Shown here: positions 22,898-33,534 of the stretch, piece by piece
Numbering within the stretch: position 1 is the first letter of the stretch
Layout: each line of letters opens with the position of its first letter
Origin: Psilocybe azurescens
Lineage: Eukaryota; Basidiomycota; Agaricomycetes; Agaricales; Agrocybaceae
NCBI GenBank assembly: GCA_023853785.1
Contig: JAJIRX010000681.1
Location: 578,558 to 642,557, forward strand
Direction of reading: 5' to 3'
Length of the DNA stretch: 64,000 bases
Made by a program: the position numbers and the translations under genes
Notes under the pieces: generated by a model
What the model saw: the letters and a program-made list of their open reading frames with translations, nothing else
Databases searched by the model: none
Told to the model about the DNA's origin: nothing

Positions 22898-23467
22898 GGC
22901 TGTAGGAATAATGGAGGGGGGTAACGGAGAGAGAAAGGAAGAGGGGTAAGCTATAAGTTTATACTCGCCTCTGATTTATGGTTGATTTATTATTGCAGCC
23001 GGATGAGATCGGACTTTGGGGACTTAACCGAATTTCCACCAACCACGGACGGGTCACAGATATAATATGATACATCGGAACCCAGGGTTACCAGAGACCT
23101 CCTAAGCTTCTCCTAAACTCGGGATAACAGAGTAGATATCACAAGGCAGTCAGCTTCCAAATAAAAGAGAAATGAAATTTGGCTACAAACAGGAAGGCAA
23201 ACTTGTGAGAAGGAACTAACAACTACTTGTACTAATACGGTTGTGCGAATGCGAGAGAAAATAAAACTAGGTTCCACATATCGAATGAAGGTAGGTATTA
23301 TAAGAAAGACTCGCAGTACAATGTTTCTGCACAGCCTTCGCTCATGAGAAAAAGAGTAAAGAGTTGCACGCGTCATAACCAGATTCCAAGGTGTCCATTG
23401 GGTAATATAACAAACTTGAGGGGTCCAACCGGGATAATATCACACAGCATGTGTATTAAAATTGCGA
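22898..23467. other. Intergenic, 570 nt, nothing firm
   Basis: This lies upstream of YHM2 and downstream of the coiled-coil gene, both on the minus strand. It holds an 87-codon open frame on the minus strand (23376-23113) with no recognisable sequence and no conserved start, which I regard as chance. A CT-rich stretch (plus GGGGGG-like runs at 22916-22922) lies next to the YHM2 start. Confidence 0.4.
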
Positions 23468-26400
23468 TTATGATTTACTCTCGATCTGGCCAAGCCTTTC
23501 AAGATCTTCCTTTAGTCTATAGTGATCGTCAGCACATCGATAACTTGAAAATGGGAAGGGATAAGAGTGGTGGAATATAGATCCTCGAAAAGCATGCTAC
23601 CGCAGATATTCAAAACCGAGATATAAAACGTACCGGGTAATTTGTTCTGCGCTTTCTTCCTGGTCTTGTTCCAAGTACTGAATTTCCATTGCTTTACGAG
23701 CAATATCTTGCTGGAGTTCACCCACTTTGACGAGTGCAGCCTCCACTTCGTCTTTCGCAAACTTCATAGCCTTCTCATGGTCGGCTTGAAGATCGTAGAC
23801 CTTCAAGTTGTGCGCCTCGTGCATCTTTATTAGTTCCTCTTTTGTGATGCCTGAGGTCGAGGAGGGTATAGTACCATTGCCAGAACTCTTAGGACTGGCC
23901 GTTTGTCGGGCCTCGAGGGTAGCTTTTACAGTTGCAAGCTCACCCTCCAGATCAGAAAAGCTTGACGAGTAGATCGGACTTTTGTTTCGCCAATGTGTTC
24001 ATTTCAGCGTTATGTGTATCACGTAGTTTCAGAACTTCATCTGCGCGACCCTTCGCCGCTTGTTCGAGGTCCCTCGCATGGTTATCAGACAGTTCTGACA
24101 TTGAAGACCTTGTGAGGTTGAGCATATCCGTCATCGCAGCAAGGTCATCCTTCGTATTGGCCAATTCTTTGGTCAAACGGGAAATCTCGTTGGCGTGCTC
24201 AGGCGACAAGCTGGAAGCTGCCTCAACTTGCGAGCGAGCTGTATCGCGTTGTTGAGTAAGGCTTCCTATTTCCGCGCGAGAAGCTTCGACGAAAGATTTG
24301 GCCTTGGTAAGGTCATCTTGAGTAGCCTTGAGTTCCAGATTCAATGTGTTGATTTGCTTCTGCAAAGCATTGACTTCTGTGTCCAGTAGAGACTTATGCT
24401 CGGACTGGAGGTTATCGATGCTCTCTTGATTAGCTTGCCGTAATTGAAGCACGGTGACATCAGCATTAGCACGGAACATTTTTAATTCTTCAGAATGTGC
24501 CTTTGCCGCTTCATTCTAGAACAAACCATAAATTAATGCTTGCTTTGAATGAAATTGGGTGGTATTCACCTTTGCACGTTCAAATGCCTCTTGCAAGAGC
24601 TGGGCATGCTCATTCTGCACGACCTCAACCTTAGAATTATAAATTGATTCTTGGTTCTGAAGGGACAGGATGAGATATGGTAAATCTCGAATCAAGACAA
24701 CTCACTTTAAGCTCTTGGGAAATCCTCTCGATATCGGCAGCCAAAGATGCTCGGTGGGCGGCATGAACCTCTTCCAATTCTCCAATCTTAGATGTATGGC
24801 TCTCTTCCTTTTGCAGGATGTCCTTCTCAACCTGTTCTTTGGCTGCTACTGCTTCAAGGAGGTCCGATTTAAGAGCCTCAAGCGAAGCTGCTATTTCGTT
24901 ATAGCGTTCGGAACCGGCAGCCAGTTCAGTTTCGTGTCGTTCAACCAGTAGTGCAAGTTCCTGAGCGTGTGAAGCGTCCTTCTGACTGGCTAATTCATCA
25001 GCCATAACAGCAGCAGCTGCCGCCTTTACCAGTTCGCCTTCTAGAATAGCAACCTGTTTTTGAAGAGTGTCCCTGGTATCCTCAAGGCCGTCCTGAGTTT
25101 CCTTTAATTCGAGAATCTCGACTTCAAGCTCGGAGAGTTTGTTGGCGTTTTCCTCTTTCTCCGCTTTGAGCGATGTTAACTGGGTTTGCAATGCCTCTAC
25201 TGAAATCAGCTGTTCGCGAAGTTCAGTTAATTGACTCTCTGATTCTTGCATCGCTTTCGTATGCACCATTTTGAGGGCGTCCACTTCCTCCGAAATAGCC
25301 TTGAGATTAGCTTGAGCCGTCAGAAGTGCTTCATGTTCAATTAATGCTGCCTCTGACGCTGAGGTAGTAGAAAGGACGTTGGCCTGTTCAAGAACCTCGA
25401 TTTTCCCCTCGAATGAGGAGATGTTATTCTCTAGCTCCTGTATTCTTGCCTCTAATTTTTCAACGAGAGCATTCTGGGATGAAACCGTGGAGTTGGCAGC
25501 CTCGAGCTGTGCGCACATAAGTATATGTATAAAAATATCTATTGCGGTCAGCGCACCTCTTCCTGGGCAGATTGCAAGGTAGTAGTAAGTTCTTGCAGTC
25601 GTTTTTGGACATCGCTGAGAGTATTCAAAGAATCTTTTAATTGAGATTCAGCATCCTTTCTGGCCTGTTCAGATTCCGTTATTAAGGAGTCCCTTGATTC
25701 TATCTGGTTTAACTTGATGGCCAGGGATTGCCCGAGAGTCTCTATTTGACTTTCAAGCTCTAAAACCCGCCCATTCTTAGATTCGACGGATTGCGTCGCC
25801 TCGGCAAGCTGTATTGAGATCCTATGAGAATAGGACATATATCAAAGTATATGGCGACTTGCCTGTGCGCGCAGTTCCTCAAGAGCTTTACTATCTTCTT
25901 TAACCTCTCTGATCGATGAAATCGAGCCTGTGGTTCTGGTCGATTTGGTAGGCGGGGCAACGGAAGACCGCGATATAGTCGAGGTTCGTGTAGCAACAGG
26001 AGTCTTGCTAGAACTTGCTACACTGGGTCGTGAAGTCGGAGGTGCCTTTTTACTGCCTCCGACACAGAGGCACGAGGGCGAGATGTAGGAATGGCAGATG
26101 CCCCTTTCGCTGAAGCAGAGGCAACTGAACCCGTAGGAGAGGCTACTGTACTACGCACAGCGGGACCATCTGAAGAAGGCTTTGCGCTTGTGGAGGTCGA
26201 TAGGGAAGACCTCACAGGTGGAGGGACTCCTGCCCTTGCTGGGACTACGGAAGCTCTTCGGGCAGTCATGGCGGGAGGAACGGAAGGCTTGCTCGATACG
26301 GAAGAAGCTAATCTGGATGCAGGAGCGGTAGTTGAGGCCTTTCGTATGACTGGAACTGTGGCCTTTGGTGGAGCAGAAGATACGGAGGTCGGTGGTTTCG

Positions 26401-26872
26401 TTCCTGCCGACTTTACAGAGCCAGCACCAAATGTTCCAGAGTTGATGATCTGAACAACATAATAAAAAGATCAGACGACGAGGATGTTACAGCAATTCCT
26501 TTGGTCACTCACTTTCTTCACAGTTGGTGTAGGAGGGCCACCATTTACTTTCTTCGGTGGAACGACCGACATGGACCCTGTCTTCTTAACTCCAGTACCC
26601 TCCTTAGGATGAACCACTTTGACGGGTACCTCCTCTGCACTCTCGATGTGCGCTGGCGTCAGTTCCTCGAGGTTCAGATCGCCGTTCGAAGCTCCTGGGT
26701 CTTCTATGTGGTCATCTGGAATAGATATGTTCAGGTAGTGTGAGTTATGTACCATAAGTGTGATGTTCTTTCCAGCCTGACCTGAATCCTCGTGTTCGGC
26801 ATCAGTCGTGTCATCATGAGGGGCAAGGCGGTTGTCATAGAGAGAATCGGGTATCGCAACAATTTCAGCCAT
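23468..26872 (-). CDS. Long coiled-coil protein with Ser/Pro/Ala-rich head
   Basis: About 1,000 residues. The acidic start (MAEIVAIPDSLYDNRLAPHD) is followed by PPKKVNGGPPTPTVKK and a long basic Ser/Ala/Pro-rich region (SRPSVASSSKTPVATRTS) like those that bind microtubules in CLIP-type proteins. The rest is nearly continuous heptad coiled coil, for example VEKLEARIQELENNISSFEG, LEDTRDTLQKQVAILEGELV and TKAKSFVEASRAEIG-type text, ending LERLGQIESKS. No motor, CAP-Gly or kinase domain is visible. A cytoskeletal tether or golgin-like role is inference. The frame breaks at T5 26047-26051 (A5 on the coding strand); one more A joins SVSEAVKKAPPTSRPSVA. The stop at 23468 follows a last small exon. 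Confidence 0.72.
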
Positions 26873-27195
26873 TATGGAAATCGTAAGGAGAAGGAAGGTA
26901 GTCCTCAGTAGTAATTGCCGAGCAAAAAGTCTGTCAAGGTAGTACTACAACCAAGAAAGTGAAGTAATTAAAAATGATTGTGGGAAGACATTTCGAGAAA
27001 TATGATCCAGATACATAAAGGTAAACAAACGCGTCGCGCCCTGCCAATCAAGTCATAGAGTAATATCATGAAGAGAACATAATCTCAAGTCCTGGGCTCG
27101 CCATAGCTATGACCGCTCAAATTGGTAAACGGCTTTATTCTATAGATCGCCTATATATAAACACTGGGAGATATTCTTGGTTCCTTTCAAGTCCA
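26873..27195. other. Intergenic, nothing recognised
   Basis: A 323-nt spacer: promoter of the coiled-coil gene and 3' side of SHB17. A TATATATAA string at about 27151 lies on the plus strand, where no gene starts. No frame supported. Confidence 0.35.
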
Positions 27196-28350
27196 TTAGA
27201 CGGTAGTTGCTAGATTAAGTCCATTGAGAGCCGGTTCGTCGAGTGAGTCGTGGTTATAGCTTAAGATCGATACCTAAAGCGCGGGTATTAGGGCTGAGGG
27301 ATGAGTGAATTACAGTTGGCAAAGACGTACAGATCCGGGTTCAACGTTGAAGTGTGTTCCTGTGAGGAAAATATCCTGAATTACTAGCGCCAACTCCGAG
27401 CGGGTGAGGCTTACCAAGACACAGTGGGAAGTTAATCCATCGTGAGATGAGAACACGGCTGAAATGGCCATGAGCAACGATAAGAACGTCTCTGGTGTGT
27501 TTACCCTCTTCTTTATACTCCCTGTGGTACTCGCGCACCTGAATACGAGCTCAGCAATGAGTTGAGGCAAGGTTCTCTAAGACAGACCTTCTTGATAACG
27601 CGGTCAACTCGGGCCTGCATCTCTTCGACCGATTCTCCTCCAGGACAACTGCAAGTTGATTGAGATTGGATGTATATGAACAATTACAGATTTATATAGA
27701 GTCGAACGTACCCATCATTCCATATCTTCCATGTAGGATTTATTTTCTTAATTTCGGCAGGTTTTAGCCCCTCATAGTCACCTTGGAAGTTTTCAATGCC
27801 ATCCTTTGACATAGTATTATGATTATTTACCATAATCCCACTCCCTGACTTCTTCAGTGAGAACATAATGGGGCAAAACCCCGGTGTGCTCGAAGAGAAG
27901 ATGGAATGTTTTAGTAGCTCGTTGACGAGGAGATACTTGAGCCGTGCATATATTCTTTGGATCGAGAAGAACTAATTGTCCGAGTGGGCTTATAGACTAG
28001 ATAGACGAATAAACCAAGAAACTTACGTCCGTCGCCGACTAAGAGAGGGGCCATTTTCTTGACTTGTTCGATTCCTGTATTAGTAAGTGGAATGTCAGAT
28101 CGGCCTGTCTTTTCATAGCCATGAGTTCTCATTGATTTGCCTAAACGAACTAGGACGCACATGTCTTCTGATAGTAGTGGTTTCCTATCAGTTGTGTCGA
28201 TAATAAAATAACCATGTTGAATACTTGCCCATTCTGTGACCATTCAGTTTGTCCTTGGAATCTTTCAGAATCAGATGCGTTGCGATGTCCTTGAATAAGC
28301 TCACCGTGTCTAACGATAAACAAGCGGGGCATTGGACGAGATTCAGCCAT
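27196..28350 (-). CDS. SHB17: Sedoheptulose-1,7-bisphosphatase, histidine phosphatase family
   Basis: Shb17 dephosphorylates sedoheptulose-1,7-bisphosphate, feeding riboneogenesis. The phosphohistidine motif is spliced from exon 1 (RLFIVRH) and exon 2 as RHGQTEWSQNG. The next part reads RHTGRSDIPLT only if exon 2 ends at 28229 with a GC donor (GG/GCAAGT), a 7-nt exon follows at 28167-28161 (AAGACAT), and the following exon starts at 28108. Downstream are GIEQVKKMAPLLVGDG, EEVREWDYGDYEGLKPAEIK, the second histidine motif VLIVAHGHFSRVLISRW and the ending SYNHDSLDEPALNGLNL. The gene is divergent from VPS18 (368 nt). No frame break was seen once the microexon is included. Confidence 0.9.
28161..28167 (-). 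other. SHB17: 7-nt microexon (AAGACAT) of SHB17
   Basis: The minus strand reads CTACTATCAG / AAGACAT / GTGCGT. It is preceded by a 61-nt GC-AG intron (28228-28168) and followed by a 52-nt intron (28160-28109) ending GAAAAG. The spliced codons GG-A, AGA, CAT give G-R-H before TGRSD, as the family requires. Confidence 0.72.
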
Positions 28351-28718
28351 GATGGGAAGAGGGAACAGTGAGTTGCAAGCCCATCAAAAGCAGAGTAGAC
28401 TTATATAGAGGGACGGCACTGCATTCGAACTAATACATTTCAAACTTTCACAAGCGGTGGTCAAAAGATTTCAGTGTGAAATAAACTTCATGAATTCTCC
28501 GTGCTTGACCGTGGAGACTGTAGTAGATTGGATCCCAAATTGAATCTGCTCAAGATTAATTTAATTACGATTACTTGCACGGGCCGGTGTCTTCATTACA
28601 GTCACATGGTACATGTACATTGTAAGTATGTTAGAGGTCGAGGACTCAGCCGCATTCAGTTCTCTCGTCTTCTTGCCACACGTTCACTATATTGACTTCC
28701 CCAGCCTTTGCCTGCGTA
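28351..28718. promoter_or_regulatory. Divergent promoter SHB17 / VPS18
   Basis: A 368-nt region between two start codons. No TATA box near the VPS18 ATG. A short AT-rich stretch lies next to the SHB17 start (TTATATAGAG at 28400-28409). No frame seen. Confidence 0.4.
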
Positions 28719-31700
28719 ATGTTTGACGATTGTCTGTCATCATCTGGGTCTCTTGCATATTCGTCCTAAATCGCTTAAATCATTATAGATGTTGAACATG
28801 CTGTCGGAGACCCCGCGACCCACATTGAACCTTCTGTGCCATTGCCCAAGCTGCAGTACGAAGGATTTGAGCCTTCACCATATGAACACGATGATGCACG
28901 TGCAAACGTAGATGAAGGCCCGGTGTGTATTTCATTGTATTTAAGCCTGTATCTTGCTGACACTACTTTGGTATGTCCGGACATAGGAAACTGCTTCTGA
29001 AGTGAATGTTCTAACCACCCCTGTTTTTGAGCTGGGCAGAGTCCAATACGCCTTCCCCGCCCCACTTGTCTCTTTCGTCGTCAGCTCTGATATGCTTGCT
29101 ATGGGATTAGTAACAAACACTATTGTTTTGATTGAGCTATCTCGCGCAGAGCAGGTCGTCAAAATTCAAATCCCCAGGAAGCCTACCGAGATGCTAATTT
29201 ACAAACTTTTCATGGATCCGTCGGGAAAACATATCATTATAACTTCCGAACAGGCAGAAAATTGGTATCTCTACCGTTCTTGGAAAAAGCCACGACAGCT
29301 CAAAGGATTCAAAATGGTCGTCGAAAGTGTCGCTTGGAATAAGGCCGCTCTCCTTTCCTCAACTCACTCTACATCAACCAGAGAAATCCTGATTGGTTCA
29401 AGAAGTGGGACAATTTTTGAAGCTGTTCTCGATGCAGAAGAAGACTTCTTCAAATCCCAAGAACGTTATCTGCAGCCTGTCTTTTCCCTTCCAGAACGGC
29501 ACCCTATTACTGGAATTAAATTCGACTATTTTCCTCCTTCAGATCCAAAGAAAGTGCTCGTGCTCGTGACGACACCTACCCGTATCTACCAGTTCTCTGG
29601 CCCAACGGACAAGAAGTCTGAAGATACAGGCAGGGTGTTTACTAGCTTGTTTATGGCGTATCGGGAAACGGCACCAAGTATGATTCATTTCTCCCCCCTT
29701 CTCAATCATTTTGACAAAACAACTATCTACAGAGATCCTGGAGCTCCCTAGCAACCTACAGCACTCAGAATTACACTTTTTCACACCGAATCCTGATCAA
29801 GCTCTGTCTCTGCCTAAAAAAAATGGCGTGGATGACTGGTATGTTTGCCGAAACAGTTTGACATCAGTTGTTAATTGTTGCATCCAAAGGGCCTGGCATA
29901 TATCATGGGTCTCTGAACGTAGAGACTGACTCAGAAGATCACATAGATGCTGCTGCTCTTTTGCCTTATCCTTCCATGCCAAACAGTGACAACACTGAAA
30001 CCCCACTCTCTTTGAGCTTAACGGAGTTTCATTTTGTTCTTGTCTACAAGGATAAGGTAGTAGGTATATGCAATCTCGACGACGCACTGACATACGAAGA
30101 GTCGTTGCCATTGGTATGTGGATTTTCATCTTTACGAGCGAATTTTCACCCAGCCCTATTATTAGAAACCTAATGAGGTGGTTCTTGGGCTTGCAGCAGA
30201 TCCTGTCCGTAGGACCTATTGGGTCTACACGAATCAATCATTATTTGAATTGGTCGTCGGGAACGAAGACCGTGACGTGTGGAAAATTTACCTTGAGAAG
30301 GGACAATTCGAAGTTTCACTTCGATATGCCAAAGTCAGTCTTGAATCTTGTTTTGCTTCGTATTCTATGAACCGACCTTTTAGACTGCTCGCCAACGAGA
30401 TCAAATCCTGTTTGCTCAGGCCAATCATTTTTTCAACAATGCACAGTATTTCCAGGCTGCACAGTGTTATGCTCATTGTTCTGCTACGTTTGAAGAAGTT
30501 GCATTGAAATTCTTGGACGTCGGGGAGCGCGATTCACTGCGATCATATCTAATCTCAAGACTGGAACGCACGCGGAAGACGGTAGAATCTATTTCGTATT
30601 CAACAACTTCTGGTCATTCAGTAATTGCTCGTAGGATTTGACACAACGAATGATACTTGCTACTTGGCTTGTCGAGTTCTATCTCAGTAAATGCAACGAA
30701 CTGGATGACATTGTTGCATCAGAATCGATATCTCAGGACGTGAATAACCTTCAGGCAGAAAGGACGATCGTTGAGGAAGATCTGCGACAGTTTTTCGAGA
30801 CTTATAAAGTGAATCATATTCGGTTATCCTTTTGCTATACTGAATTGTTACTATTAGAACAATCTTGACAAAGAAACTGTTTACGACTTGATCCAAGGTC
30901 ATGGTCGAACGGATATGTATATATTCTATGCTACCACAATCGGTGACTTCGAGCGGGTCATTGAGCATTCTATCATGGAAGAAGAATGGGTGAAAGCCAT
31001 TGAAGTTATCAGCCGTCAAGTACGTATTCAAAATTCTTTACGGCGAGTTAGATGATTTAAATGAGTCGGTAGTCAAATCTCGAACTATATTATCGCTTCG
31101 GCCCAGTGCTCATGAACCAAGCACCCAAGGAAACTGTCGATTGTTGGCTTCGCCAACCTTCACTAAACCCCATGCGTTTGATACCCTCGATCCTTCAGTT
31201 GCAACACTCGGTGCGAGACCCTCTGTCGCCCAACCAGGCCATTCGTTACTTGAACCACGTTATTTTTGAGCAAAACAACACATCTCCGACCATACACAAT
31301 CTCCTGGTCACCTTTTATGCCTCTCCGTCATCTCCTCCTTCCTACTCACTGTCGGACGACGATGGTCCTTTACTCCGTTTTCTCTCTACCTCGCCATCGG
31401 ATCCAATAACAGGGAAACCCTATTATGATCTTGACTATGCTCTTCGGCTTTGCAAACTTGCTGGGCGGACACAGGCTTGCGTTCATATTTACTCTAAAAT
31501 GGGACTTTGGGAAAATAGCGTCGACCTAGCACTGGAAAAAGGAGACTTGGAGTTAGCCAAAATCAACGCCGATATGCCAGAAGATGACCCATCTTTGAGG
31601 AAAAAATTGTGGCTGAAGATCGCGCGCTACGTAGTCCAAGACAAGAAAGACATTAAATCGTGGGTGTTTGACCTTTAGGAACATTCTCTTGCTTACACCT

Positions 31701-32593
31701 TTCAGAGCAATGCGTTTCCTAGAAAACGCTGATTTGCTGAAAATAGAAGATATCTTACCCTTCTTCCCCGATTTCGTGGTCATTGACGATTTCAAGGAAG
31801 AGATCGCTCATGCTTTAGAAGGATACTCTGCTCAAATTGACACCCTAAAGGCCGAGATGGATGAAGCTACACAAACAGCCGAGTCAATCAAACAGGACAT
31901 AGCATCTCTCAAAAATCGGTTCATCACCATCGATGCTAACGAAAAATGCTCTAATTGCTCGAATCTTCTTCTATCCAGACAATTTTATGTTTTCCCTTGC
32001 CATCACACTTTCCACGCTGACTGTTTAATTGGCCTTGTAAGTTGTCATATTCTTTCTGGTCGGATCTCTTATTTTACCCGATTCATTAGGCAAAAGAATA
32101 TTTACCACCACATGCTCTGCGGAGAATCGTTACCTTGCAGAACGAACTGATGAAAGACAGCCCTAGGACCAGGGGTAATGTCAGCAAGCCATCGCTGGTG
32201 ATATCCAATCCTCTGAATGGGCGCCAGCCAGTGACGCAACGAACTCTGCTATCGGCCAATTTTGGACCCATCGTAAATCCTTTGCAGAATGGTGCGAAGG
32301 CTGCGAACATCCTGGGCCGGAGCGTCATTTCAGCAGGAGATAGACTGCGAGATCTGATCATACCGGACGCTCTTGCCACCTTGGTTTCAACACCTAATTG
32401 GTTGCCTGGTATTGGAGGAGGTAACCGTTCAACAGGTGAAGAGATTACAGTCAGCCAAAAGAAATTGGAAACCATGAGGGTGGAGCTAGAGGATCTTTTA
32501 TCCAGCAGTTGCCCATTATGTGAAAGTGTGGTTGCTGGACTGGACAAGCCGTTCGTTCTGGAAGGCGAAGTGGGCTCGTCTTGGACTTTGTAA
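28719..32593 (+). CDS. VPS18: HOPS/CORVET subunit Vps18 with C-terminal RING
   Basis: A core subunit of the HOPS and CORVET tethers for vacuole and endosome fusion. The N-terminal beta-propeller (Pep3/Vps18 family) includes GRVQYAFPAPLVSFVVSSDM, KLFMDPSGKHIIITSEQAEN and VALTEFHF-like LSLTEFHFVLVYKDKVVGIC. The helical solenoid (clathrin heavy-chain-like) includes FLDVGERDSLRSYLISRLE and ALEKGDLELAKINADMPED. The C-terminal RING has KCSNCSNLLLSRQFYVFPC, HHTFHADCL and a final CPLCESVV pair. The A8 run at 29816-29823 appears one base too long: seven A's give KKMAWMTG and, across an intron, GPGIYHG. The first intron (about 41 nt, weak donor GTCTCT) is uncertain. Convergent with CGR1, only 45 nt apart. 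Confidence 0.93.
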
Positions 32594-32638
32594 AGTTGAT
32601 GGTATATATTTCGCTAGTACTCGTACATTCTAATGCCA

Positions 32639-33177
32639 TTAGAAATCAGCTCGTAAATAGTTCAAATTAATGGTTGATCTTTTAGTTCTTCCTTCGCGAC
32701 GACGCATTCTAGCGGCCTTTCGTGCACCCATCTGGATTTGGAATAAAGAGTGAAACCTAAGGAAAGGAGGAGATGATGATGGTGCACACCTGAGCTTTAG
32801 CTTCCTCCAATCTCCTTTTGTCCTCTGCTATACGCTTGCGCTCCGTTGTCACCTCCCGGCGGCTATGGCAAAGTCAGAGAACGAAATTGCTATTAACATG
32901 GATATGCTCACCGTTGAAGCTCTGCCTGCTTTTCTTCCTTTAGTTCGTTTTCTAGCTTTTTGATAGCGAGAGCTTTCTGTATTTTTGCATCCGGACTTCC
33001 CAGCTCTTGGTTTTCACACCATCTTGAAGATGTGTCCGGCTAGCAATGAGGTCGAATGATGCGGTGCAAAGCAGATAGACTAGACTAGACCTACACTGTT
33101 GCTGTCTTGCGTTCCTTCCATGACTTGCCAGAAACACGGCCATTAGAAGAGGAGGCTAGGGTAAGGATTTCGGACAT
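32639..33177 (-). CDS. CGR1: rRNA-processing protein Cgr1
   Basis: A small basic nucleolar protein needed for 60S assembly. The start MSEILTLASSSNGRVSGKSW leads to KERKTATV and, after an intron, GVKTKSWEVRM. The family's Lys/Glu-rich helix follows (ALAIKKLENELKEEKQAELQ), then REVTTERKRIAEDKRRLEEA. It ends with the diagnostic MGARKAARMRRREGRTKRS. The T5 run at 32982-32986 (A5 on the coding strand) breaks the frame; one additional A gives MQKIQKALAIKK, exactly what the family shows. The final residues after KRSTIN run a few codons further than usual and may reflect another indel. Start at 33177 is divergent from the Ser-rich gene. Confidence 0.88.
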
Positions 33178-33534
33178 GGTGGATGCAGAAAGAAAAGAAG
33201 TCCCACGATCATATTGATGGACAACTGACTTTGCCAGTGTCAGATTTGGGTCAGATTGGTACTCATTTGATTCAAATTTAATTAGCGAATTGGTTATGGG
33301 GCAGGGTATGTATATCTTCTAAATAACACAGCCAACAGTCAAGAGCTGTGGTCGAGATAGATGGAACATTCATGATTGCGGCGGTGATTTTTAAAAGCGC
33401 CTCAAGTTGTGCATGTTTGGAATTTAGTCGACGTAAACTTGAGCTTGGTTTGTTGCTTTAGTTTTTCAGCCAGCGACACCTTTTTTCCTGGGGGAGCTAA
33501 GCTCGCCCACTTTCCTTTCTTTTATTTTATAGTT
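33178..33534. promoter_or_regulatory. Divergent promoter CGR1 / Ser-rich gene
   Basis: A 357-nt region between two start codons. It ends in a T-rich stretch (TTTCTTTTATTTTATAG) directly before the plus-strand ATG. No other element recognised. Confidence 0.4.

Noticed and set aside
23113..23376. 87-codon minus-strand open frame between YHM2 and the coiled-coil gene
   Set aside because: Cys/Phe/Ile-rich with no conserved look, no good start context and no splice partners; likely chance.
27150..27165. Similar TATA-like strings near 27156 and 55759 (both ATATAAACACTGGGA)
   Set aside because: The 15-base match is short and AT-rich, the first copy does not precede a plus-strand gene, and no longer repeat surrounds them.
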